Origin: Phycisphaerales bacterium
GTDB taxonomy: Bacteria > Planctomycetota > Phycisphaerae > Phycisphaerales > SM1A02
Length of the DNA stretch: 64,000 bases
Direction of reading: 5' to 3'
NCBI GenBank assembly: GCA_022447205.1
Contig: JAKVBQ010000003.1
Coordinates: forward strand, 62,001 to 126,000
This document shows positions 25,896 through 33,061 of the stretch, piece by piece. Positions within the stretch are counted from its first letter, which is position 1. Every line of letters starts with the position of its first letter. Position numbers and translations under genes: made by a program. A model generated the notes under the pieces. That model was not told where the DNA came from. It ran no database searches and saw nothing but the letters and a program-made list of their open reading frames with translations.

Positions 25896-26727
25896 ACGAC
25901 TTCGCCCACCATGCACTGCGACGGAAGCATGTGCCTCCGAGGTCTGCGATGACCGCAAGATCGAAGCTGGTGTCAGGGTTGCCGGGACCCCGCATCATGA
26001 TTCGCTCGATGTCGGAGGTGAGAGGATCGGCCAGTGCCTCGAGGAGCAGCGTCGTTCCTCGTTCGATCGAGCACGTCTCTGGTGCCCAGAGCGTGCTGGC
26101 AAGTGCGGAGTCACTTCGTTCCCGGAACAGCAGCAGTCCGATCGGCTCGACTTCCTCCGGGTTCTTGAAGTACAGGTGGCACGAACCGGGATCGCCTCGG
26201 ATCGCCTTTTGCACGGTGCCCGGGCGGATCCCATGCTCCGCTCGAAGATGGATCAGCTTCGGCAGGTCTTCGATTCCAGCCGCCCTGACGATGCCGGTCT
26301 TTGGCTCTCCATCTTCCGTCCGTCGAGCCGCCAGCTCCGCCAGTGTCGATCGTTCGATGCTCCAGAGCTCGAATCCCCTCACCGGCAGGAATCCGAGATC
26401 ACGTTTTCGGTCTGCGGGGGGGCCTTCGACCGCACTCGGTCCTGACAGCACGATCCCTGCCGCACCCCAGTCCCGACCGAGTTCGGCAAGCCGTTCGATC
26501 AGCTGGCGTCGGGTCTCATCGCGTTCCGAACCGGTGGTCGCGACCTTGATGGCGAGGTAACCGGGACTCGATCGGCCTGGAAGCAACTCGATCGTCCCGG
26601 CCCCGACCAGGCCTTCCGAGCCAGTTGCCGTGAGCAGGAGCCGGCCCTTTCCGTCGAATGCGCCCGGAAGCAGCTCCTGCACAGCCGGGAGATCGACTGC
26701 TTCAGCCTGTGCGATCCGCAGGGTCAT
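25870..26727 (-). CDS. Double-GNAT acyltransferase-like protein (copy 2)
   Basis: This 285-residue protein has the same plan as the one at 20227: an N-terminal GNAT-like half (MTLRIAQAEAVDLPAVQELLPGAF, GLVGAGTIELLPG hairpin, YLAIKVATTGSERDETRRQLIERL with a motif-A-like segment) and a second half from about residue 145 (TGIVRAAGIEDLPKLIHLRAEHG, EPIGLLLFRER hairpin). The first half looks the better preserved for acyl-CoA binding. It is convergent with the P450 (26-base overlap) and divergent from an AP-like/TPR gene 86 bases away, which repeats the arrangement of copy 1. Function is probably acyl transfer or recognition. Confidence 0.6.
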   Translation of the reverse strand: MTLRIAQAEAVDLPAVQELLPGAFDGKGRLLLTATGSEGLVGAGTIELLPGRSSPGYLAIKVATTGSERDETRRQLIERLAELGRDWGAAGIVLSGPSAVEGPPADRKRDLGFLPVRGFELWSIERSTLAELAARRTEDGEPKTGIVRAAGIEDLPKLIHLRAEHGIRPGTVQKAIRGDPGSCHLYFKNPEEVEPIGLLLFRERSDSALASTLWAPETCSIERGTTLLLEALADPLTSDIERIMMRGPGNPDTSFDLAVIADLGGTCFRRSAWWAKSFSPDGTSE

Positions 26728-26813
26728 CCTTGGAGGATAGCAGCCGGAATCGTCGATGATGACCGATTGGAGTCAGGTTCCTGCTTCAACACCCTCCTGC
26801 GTGGAGTGCTTTC

Positions 26814-28508
26814 GTGTCTCCTGTTGCCGTCATCAATTTCGACAGGTCACTTGCCGAGCCATCCTCGGAAGTGCTTGATTCGTTCAGGCAGGTCAGGCGT
26901 GTTCTCCTTGCCGGGAACAACGGAGATTCGGCCGTGGCGCGTGCCGCGATCATCGCTTCGGGCCTTCCGACTTCGGTGAGCGGAGTCGACCTGCCGCAGG
27001 TCCTTGTCCCGGAGCCGCTCCATGTCCGTCCACGGCGCGCTTCTGATTGTGCCTTCCCCTGGGTCTGGGACCTTGTGGTCGACGCGGGGATGCAGGCAGG
27101 CATCGTGGGGTGGCCGGGCCTTTCATCCGTCGAAGGATCCTCGGCTCGCATGGTCTCCATCGATGCGCTGAAGCAACAGGGACGAGGCTCCGATCACTGG
27201 CCGTTGGCGGCACCCTTCGTCACGCCTTCCAATTGTCGTGACGCCGTCGCAGCGGCACGCATCGCGACCGATGATCTCGATGTATCCCCCTATCGTGCGA
27301 TGCTGGACGTGCTGCCCACGAAGCAGATGGTGCATCGAGCGCGGGGTGCCATCGCAACCTGCCTGAGCGGCCTCGGCGCGATGGAGGTTCTTGGTGCCGA
27401 CGGGCTCGACCTTGCGATGTTCAACCTCCAGCTACCCCCCCTCTCACCGGCCCTGAAACCACTTGTCACCTGTCTCATCGATCTTTCGGCACGACGGATC
27501 CTCGATGTCACGGGCCCGGACACCACCTTGCTGGTCGTGTCCTCTTTTCGTGGTTCGAATCGTCTGCTCCTTGCAACGAGGGACACGGACGACGACGGTG
27601 AAACGACTCGTCAGGGCACCTTGCTCGACATCACCCCGACGATACTCGGGTGTCTCGGGATCACCCCGCCGGAGGACCTTGCTGGCAGTGATCAGGGTGT
27701 CGTTGGTGCGGGAGTCACGCCTCGGTTCGACATCGCCCCCGACAGTGATGATCAAGGCATGGATCTTGATCACCTGATCGAACGGCTTCTCGTGGGTGAT
27801 GCTGACGGGATGACTGCTCGAAGGCGGGATGCGCTCCTTCGATTCACGTTGACGACGCTGCATGCCAAGCGGATCAAGGCCTATCGAGCCCTGGACTTCG
27901 GTCTCGTTCGCAAATGGACCGAGCGGCTTCTTCGATTCACACCCTCGGCAAGGAACATGTGGGAGCTGGCCTTTGCGTGCAATCGACTCGGTGATCACGA
28001 AGGTGCGGCTGCGGCCTCGCGCGAACTGCTCGACAAGCACCCCGGCTCTTCGGAAGCCGTGCTCTCTGCGGCACTCCTTGATCAGGGACGGAACAACACC
28101 TCCGAATTGAAGGTCATCGTGGAATCGGTCGACCCCACCGGACTGAGGAGCCCATCCATTTCAGGAGTCTGGGGTCGACTGGCCATCCGAGTCGGGAACA
28201 TGGAAGAGGGGATGGCTGCCCTGATCACCCTGGTGGAACGAGGGGTTGCCCTCCCCATCGATCGGTTTGCCCTCGTTCGGGCCTGCATGCAGTTGGGTGA
28301 ACACGAGAAGGCCGCGAAGTACATCGGTGGGCTCGGCAGCGGCCGACGGGGTCTCTTGAAATGGCGCATCCTCAGGGCCCGGGTTCTCTTGAAGGTCGGT
28401 CGCAAGGACGAAGCGCTCCAGATTGCCGAGAGCATCCTGGTGTCCCACCCAATGGAGAAGAACGCCGTTGAGATTCGAGACCTTGTGAATCGTTCAAAAA
28501 TTGATTGA
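26814..28508 (+). CDS. Degenerate alkaline-phosphatase-superfamily protein with TPR region (pseudoenzyme, copy 3)
   Basis: The 564-residue protein again follows the layout of the 16855 protein: VAVINFDRS at the start (Asp10 kept), AGIVGWPGLSS parallel to SIVVGWWPSHP, LLVVSSFRGSNRLLLA where the active form has ILLSDHGF, and LLDITPTILGCLGI parallel to MDLCPTVLTLFGL. The SDHG metal site and nucleophile are missing, so catalysis is unlikely. Residues about 350-560 are TPR-like helix pairs (ARNMWELAFACNRLGDHEGAAAASRELLDKHPGS). The start is a GTG at 26814 with TGGAG seven bases before it. It could be a scaffold or substrate-binding partner of the active paralogue. Confidence 0.65.
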   Translation: MSPVAVINFDRSLAEPSSEVLDSFRQVRRVLLAGNNGDSAVARAAIIASGLPTSVSGVDLPQVLVPEPLHVRPRRASDCAFPWVWDLVVDAGMQAGIVGWPGLSSVEGSSARMVSIDALKQQGRGSDHWPLAAPFVTPSNCRDAVAAARIATDDLDVSPYRAMLDVLPTKQMVHRARGAIATCLSGLGAMEVLGADGLDLAMFNLQLPPLSPALKPLVTCLIDLSARRILDVTGPDTTLLVVSSFRGSNRLLLATRDTDDDGETTRQGTLLDITPTILGCLGITPPEDLAGSDQGVVGAGVTPRFDIAPDSDDQGMDLDHLIERLLVGDADGMTARRRDALLRFTLTTLHAKRIKAYRALDFGLVRKWTERLLRFTPSARNMWELAFACNRLGDHEGAAAASRELLDKHPGSSEAVLSAALLDQGRNNTSELKVIVESVDPTGLRSPSISGVWGRLAIRVGNMEEGMAALITLVERGVALPIDRFALVRACMQLGEHEKAAKYIGGLGSGRRGLLKWRILRARVLLKVGRKDEALQIAESILVSHPMEKNAVEIRDLVNRSKID

Positions 28509-28738
28509 CCGAGCCAGGGATCTTGTATTATCGGACAATTTTCGCGCCCAGATCGACTCACCTCGCACGGCTCGCTGCGGAAATGTGGAAAAGACATAAG
28601 CTTGCTTTGGGTCGTGATTTCCACGACGATGTCGAGGCGTTTTAGATGGCGTTTCAGGACGATTTCGCCACATCTTGGATGATGAAAGATGCTCAGGACC
28701 ACTCAGGAGGTGGTCCCGGGTTGGTTGGAAGAAGAAGC

Positions 28739-29548
28739 ATGTCAGATCAAGATCTCTCCGGAGCTCGCTTCGAGCGATATCTGGCTCTTGCGGCACTGCC
28801 CGTCGTGGGCCTTGCTGGCTCTGCTTGTGCCGACATCATCCACTACGGCGGAGAGACGATTCGGATTGACCGCTTCAGCGATGCAGGTGGCCAGTATGGC
28901 GAGTCCCTGCTTGGTCTTCCGTCGAGCTTCGATGCGGATGCTGCACTTGGACGGAATCAGTCGATGACCGCTGCCATGTCCAGTCAGTTCGCCTTTGCAA
29001 GCGCAGCGATGCGTGTCGGCGTGTTCTCCAATGGTGGTGCCGAAGGTCTTGGTTTCGCGATCTGTCCCGATGGCAGTTTCGGCCAGCTTGGTGGACTTGC
29101 CGGGAGCATGTTCGGCAGTGATTTCGCTGCAGGATGCCAGTTCCTTCATTTCCTCGAATCCGGATCCGAGATCGACGGGCAGCTTGAATTCGCGGCAAAC
29201 GGTGCCGTTGCCATGTCGGTTTCCGCCATGGCGACCGTCTTTGGTGACGTGGTCGCTGAAGAGGCGTTTTCCGCTGGTGAATGGGGCGTTCTTGGCTCGG
29301 AGGATGAAGCACGGGGCTTCGTGGCCTGGCAGCTCGATACCACCGATGGCACGGGCTACGGCTGGATGGATGTCGCCTGGGATGGCGACGTGCTGTCCAT
29401 CTTCGACTGGGCGTTCTCGACCGATGGCTCGATCGCCGCGGGCCAGACGAGTGAGATGACCTCGGTTCCCGGGGGTGCCGGACTGGCCGCTCTCGCTCTT
29501 GGTGCCGCCGGATTCCGTCGGCGTCGCAATCGGCCCCAGCAGGCCTGA
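28739..29548 (+). CDS. Secreted protein with PEP-CTERM-like sorting tail (tandem copy 1)
   Basis: The ~269-residue protein has an N-terminal hydrophobic segment (RYLALAALPVVGLAGSACA) acting as an export signal. A HYGGETIRIDR strand follows, then a beta-rich body with the repeat-family core EARGFVAWQ ... GYGWMDVAWDGDVLSIFDWAF, and a C-terminal sorting signal: VPGGAGLAALALGAAG and FRRRRNR. The tail has the tripartite layout of PEP-CTERM/GlyGly-CTERM proteins, which are cut by an exosortase-like or rhombosortase-like enzyme. I chose the ATG at 28739, preceded by GGAAGAAG, instead of the earlier one at 28646. It is the first of three paralogues. Confidence 0.8.
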   Translation: MSDQDLSGARFERYLALAALPVVGLAGSACADIIHYGGETIRIDRFSDAGGQYGESLLGLPSSFDADAALGRNQSMTAAMSSQFAFASAAMRVGVFSNGGAEGLGFAICPDGSFGQLGGLAGSMFGSDFAAGCQFLHFLESGSEIDGQLEFAANGAVAMSVSAMATVFGDVVAEEAFSAGEWGVLGSEDEARGFVAWQLDTTDGTGYGWMDVAWDGDVLSIFDWAFSTDGSIAAGQTSEMTSVPGGAGLAALALGAAGFRRRRNRPQQA

Positions 29549-29724
29549 CCCACCAGCACATTCGATCCATGGTTTGATCCACTGCGGTTTTCTCAAAACA
29601 GCAGGGTTATTTAACTGTTTGGGTCGTCATTACACCGGTGCGGACGCACTGGTCCCTTGTGTAAGCTGGCTGGAGCGCGAGCAATCGGCTTTTGCTCGAC
29701 CCAGCCTGAAGGAGAAAGACCGCC

Positions 29725-30465
29725 ATGGCACGTACCACCGAGAATAGACTTCATCTGTATGCGACCTATGCCGCAGTTCCCACTGCCGGGCTGGTTGCCG
29801 GAACCTCGGTCGCGGGTGACTCGGACTTCTACCATTACGGTGGCCCGGCTATCGAGATCACCAGGAACATGTCCGACACCTTTGAACAGGCCGGTTCCCG
29901 AAGCTACGTTCAGTACGGGGTTTTCTTTGGTACGCTCGAAGGAGGATCCGCCACGGTCAAGAATGCCGACTTCGGGATGAAGAACGCAGCAGCACAGTTG
30001 AGGGACCTTGAGGGGGACCTGCTGGGAAGTGACCGTAAGGCAGTCATGGCGGCCCCCAACGCCGCATTCGGCAAAAAGCGGGTCGAGGACGAGGGCGTCC
30101 TCATCGACCGCAACATGTCCTTCAAGGACAACGTTGCCATGTTGTCGGCCAGCATCAACTCCCAGACCGAATTCGGTGACTTCGAACGAGACCAATACGG
30201 ATCCTGGCAGACCGATGGAGAGGAAGTTCGTGGGTTCCTGGCGCTCGCCGGTCCGTTGGATGGCGATGGGTTTGAGGGTTACGGTTGGATGGATATCGGC
30301 TGGGATGGTGACACGCTCACCCTCTACGACTGGGCCGTCAACTTTGCCGGCACCATCGAGACCGGCCAGACCAGCGCTTCGAGCGCGGTTCCCGGCGCCG
30401 GTGGCCTTGCCGCACTCGCCATGGGCGCGGCCGGCCTGCGTCGCCGACGCAAGCGCAGCGCCTGA
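29725..30465 (+). CDS. Secreted protein with PEP-CTERM-like sorting tail (tandem copy 2)
   Basis: The 246-residue protein is a paralogue of copies 1 and 3. It has an N-terminal RLHLYATYAAVPTAGLVAG export segment, FYHYGGPAIEITR at the start of the mature part, EEVRGFLALAG and GYGWMDIGWDGDTLTLYDWAVNFAG near the end, then AVPGAGGLAALAMG followed by LRRRRKRSA. The middle (about residues 70-140) differs most between copies. A start at ATG 29725 fits, with GAAGGAGAAAG just upstream. The body is not recognised; it may be a surface or appendage protein. A terminator follows at 30499. Confidence 0.8.
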   Translation: MARTTENRLHLYATYAAVPTAGLVAGTSVAGDSDFYHYGGPAIEITRNMSDTFEQAGSRSYVQYGVFFGTLEGGSATVKNADFGMKNAAAQLRDLEGDLLGSDRKAVMAAPNAAFGKKRVEDEGVLIDRNMSFKDNVAMLSASINSQTEFGDFERDQYGSWQTDGEEVRGFLALAGPLDGDGFEGYGWMDIGWDGDTLTLYDWAVNFAGTIETGQTSASSAVPGAGGLAALAMGAAGLRRRRKRSA

Positions 30466-30498
30466 AGCGACACGGGCAACACTTCGATTGATCTATTG

Positions 30499-30529
30499 CG
30501 ACCGACCCTTTCTGGGGTCGGTCGTTCTT
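30499..30529 (+). terminator. Rho-independent terminator after tandem copy 2
   Basis: A perfect 10-bp stem (CGACCGACCC at 30499-30508 with GGGTCGGTCG at 30515-30524) and a 6-base loop are followed by TTCTT. It lies 34 bases after the stop codon and ends the transcript before copy 3. Confidence 0.85.
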
Positions 30530-30725
30530 ATGAGACGACACGATGCCTGCCCTCGTCCTTATCCTTCACTTGTTACCTCACGACTGGCACATAATCAGCG
30601 AACCTTCTTCATGATCTGGAGGAGCTCGTGTTTTCTCATGGCCGGTGTTCGGAACCACCTTTAGACTTGATGTTCACCGGATCTTCCGGTGATCCCGACA
30701 TCAATGAAGAAGAGGAAGCACTGAC

Positions 30726-31460
30726 ATGCCGAACGCCCCGGAATCGAATCGACTTCAGCGATATGCGATGTATGCCGCATTGCCCACCCTTGGTGCCGGA
30801 ACCGGCCTGCAGGCAGGAGACACCGTGGACTTCCTCCACTACGGGGGTCCTGCGATCGTCATCGAGCGTGACAACATCCTGTCCGGCTCGGTGACCGGAA
30901 GCACCGGTTATGGAGAGGTCTACACCGCTCCGTTCTCCGTGTTGAACCTGAACGTCAACAAGAACAAGGGCGATGATCCGAAGCAGCTCAACGGAGCTTT
31001 GATTCGTTCACTCGAATCGGGAAACGGAAAAAGTTCCGGCATCGCAATCGGAAACCGTGGGGACCAGAAAGGTCCCTGGGCGGCCATGCTGGGCTTTGGA
31101 GATGAAATCGGCGGTGGATCAACCAGCTTCGGATACCAGACCGCAGCACTTGCCTTCCGACAGAACGGCACATTCAAGGGGGATGATGTCTCCACGAGCA
31201 TCGGTGACTGGCTCACGTCGGATGATGAGGAAGTCCGTGGCTTCCTCGGATTCGCCGAACTCGGCGGTGAAGGTCGCGGCTGGCTTGACATCGGATGGGA
31301 TGGCAATGTCCTCACGATCTACGACTACGCGGTGAATTTCGCCGGTGGCATCACCGCGGGGCAGACCGAAGCCGCCTCCGCCGTCCCCGGTGCCGGTGGG
31401 CTTGCCGCACTCGCGATGGGCGCTGCCGGGCTTCGCCGTCGAAGGAAGCGCACCGCCTGA
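30726..31460 (+). CDS. Secreted protein with PEP-CTERM-like sorting tail (tandem copy 3)
   Basis: The 244-residue protein is closest to copy 2: RLQRYAMYAALPTLGAGTG at the N-terminus, FLHYGGPAIVIERD, EEVRGFLGFAELGG and GRGWLDIGWDGNVLTIYDYAVNFAGG, then AVPGAGGLAALAMG and LRRRRKRTA at the end. The nearly identical tail in copies 2 and 3 contrasts with a divergent middle, as expected if the tail is a sorting signal. GAAGAAGAGGAAGCACTGAC precedes the ATG at 30726. Its function is unknown and it is followed by its own terminator. Confidence 0.8.
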   Translation: MPNAPESNRLQRYAMYAALPTLGAGTGLQAGDTVDFLHYGGPAIVIERDNILSGSVTGSTGYGEVYTAPFSVLNLNVNKNKGDDPKQLNGALIRSLESGNGKSSGIAIGNRGDQKGPWAAMLGFGDEIGGGSTSFGYQTAALAFRQNGTFKGDDVSTSIGDWLTSDDEEVRGFLGFAELGGEGRGWLDIGWDGNVLTIYDYAVNFAGGITAGQTEAASAVPGAGGLAALAMGAAGLRRRRKRTA

Positions 31461-31490
31461 ACCAGGATCCGTGTTCCACGATCTATTCTG

Positions 31491-31520
31491 CAAGCCACTC
31501 CCAGGGGGTGGCTTGTTTTT
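31491..31520 (+). terminator. Rho-independent terminator after tandem copy 3
   Basis: The stem pairs CAAGCCACTCC (31491-31501) with GGGGTGGCTTG (31505-31515), including one T-G pair, around a CAG loop, and is followed by TTTTT (31516-31520). It lies 30 bases after the stop of copy 3 and separates it from the oxidoreductase gene. Confidence 0.88.
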
Positions 31521-31580
31521 CATCGGATCCCGATATGCTGGATGACAGGACGTCGGTGCATCAAGAGACGGAGGATCACG

Positions 31581-33059
31581 ATGGCAATGAACAGACGCGA
31601 TTTCGTGGGACGGGGTGCGGCACTCGTCGCCGGCGGCGGGCTCGCGGTACCCGGTCTCCTGGTGGGGAAGGCGACCGGACAGGATCCGGTCATCCCGACA
31701 TCTTCCGAGCCTCCGGTTCGCCTCGGGGTGGTCGGCCTCAATGGTCGAGGCGGCTCCCTCATGAACGCCTTCCACAACCTCCCCGAAGCCAGCATCGTCG
31801 GACTCTGCGATGTCGACAGCACCGTGCTGGATCGGCGTGCATTGGAGATCGAGGAGAAGGGCGCGACCGTCGCAACCTATCGGGACTTCCGACGGATGAT
31901 CGATTCGGATGAGATCGATGCGGTCGTGATCGCGACCCCGAACCACTGGCATGCACTCATGTCGGTCTGGGCAGCGGACGCCGGCAAGCACGTCTACGTC
32001 GAAAAGCCGGTTTCCCACAACGTTCTCGAGGGGCGCGCGATCGTCTCCGCCGCGGAGCGCAACGGCATCTGCTGCCAGACCGGGACCCAGTCCAGATCAT
32101 CCTCCGCGGTTCGTTCCGCGATCGACTTCGCCCGATCCGGTGCGCTCGGCAAGATCACCTGCGTGCGCGGGCTCTGCTACAAGCCGAGAAGGTCGATCGG
32201 TAAGGTTCGCGGCCCCGGCTTCGTCCCCGAGACGATCGACTACCACCGATGGCTCGGTCCTGCACCGTACGAACCACTGAACAGAGGTCGCCTTCACTAT
32301 GACTGGCACTGGCACGACCAGACCGGCAATGGTGATCTCGGCAATCAGGGTGTGCATCAGATGGACATCGCACGCTGGGGTGCAGGACATGATCGCCTGC
32401 CGGATCGTGCCTGGAGTGTCGGCGGCCGGGTCGGATACGACGATGACGGCAACACCCCGAACACTCAGGTCATCGTTCTCGAATACGAGGATGGAGCCCC
32501 CATGGTCTTCGAGGTCCGGGGGCTGCCCCGTGACCTCAAGCAGCAGACCGACAAGTGGGACATGGACACCCATCATGGGATGAGCATCGGCGTCATCCTC
32601 CACTGCGAGCAGGGTGAAGTCCGGATACCGAAGGGATATTCACGAGGCTTCGCACTCGACCTGGATGGCAACGAACTCCAGAAATGGGAAGGCGGTGGCA
32701 ACCATCAGGCGAACTTCATCGAGGCGGTTCGTGCCGATGATCCCTCGCTCTTGAATGCTCCCATCAGCGAAGGTCACCTTTCGAGCGCCTGCTGCCACGT
32801 GGGCATGGTCAGCCATGAACTCGGTGGCCAGGGGACGATTGATGATGCCCGCACTGCGGCGGTCGGTGAAATCGAACGCGAAGCCGTTGTTCGCATGCAG
32901 GGACACATGGAGGCAAACGGACTCGGGGATGCCCCGATGACGATCGGTCGACGAATCGCGATCGACTCCGCCGGTGAATCCGCACCGGATCCCGTCGTGA
33001 ATGCACGATTCACGAGGACGTGCCGGCAGCCCTTCGTCTTCCCTGATCATGGATCCTGA
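31581..33059 (+). CDS. Tat-exported Gfo/Idh/MocA family oxidoreductase
   Basis: The 492-residue protein begins with a twin-arginine signal (NRRDFVGRGAALVAGGG), so it should be exported folded, with bound cofactor. The NAD(P)-binding Rossmann domain follows (LGVVGLNGRGGSL) with the family motif EKPVS at residues 141-145. The C-terminal substrate domain includes YDWHWHDQTGNGDLGNQGVHQMDIARWG, the usual active-site helix with its lysine/histidine region in planctomycete members. Such proteins oxidise or epimerise sugars or sugar derivatives. GGAGGA five bases before ATG 31581 supports this start over 31542. It is two bases from the next gene, so the two form an operon. Confidence 0.9.
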   Translation: MAMNRRDFVGRGAALVAGGGLAVPGLLVGKATGQDPVIPTSSEPPVRLGVVGLNGRGGSLMNAFHNLPEASIVGLCDVDSTVLDRRALEIEEKGATVATYRDFRRMIDSDEIDAVVIATPNHWHALMSVWAADAGKHVYVEKPVSHNVLEGRAIVSAAERNGICCQTGTQSRSSSAVRSAIDFARSGALGKITCVRGLCYKPRRSIGKVRGPGFVPETIDYHRWLGPAPYEPLNRGRLHYDWHWHDQTGNGDLGNQGVHQMDIARWGAGHDRLPDRAWSVGGRVGYDDDGNTPNTQVIVLEYEDGAPMVFEVRGLPRDLKQQTDKWDMDTHHGMSIGVILHCEQGEVRIPKGYSRGFALDLDGNELQKWEGGGNHQANFIEAVRADDPSLLNAPISEGHLSSACCHVGMVSHELGGQGTIDDARTAAVGEIEREAVVRMQGHMEANGLGDAPMTIGRRIAIDSAGESAPDPVVNARFTRTCRQPFVFPDHGS

Positions 33060-33061
33060 CG

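Noticed and set aside
16855-28508. Classic PKS/NRPS natural-product cluster
   Set aside because: FAAL and ACP suggested this, but no ketosynthase, condensation or thioesterase domain occurs in the window.
28739-31460. Phase-variable or recombining repeat cassette
   Set aside because: The three paralogues are too diverged at DNA level for easy recombination and I saw no invertible repeats or recombinase gene near them.
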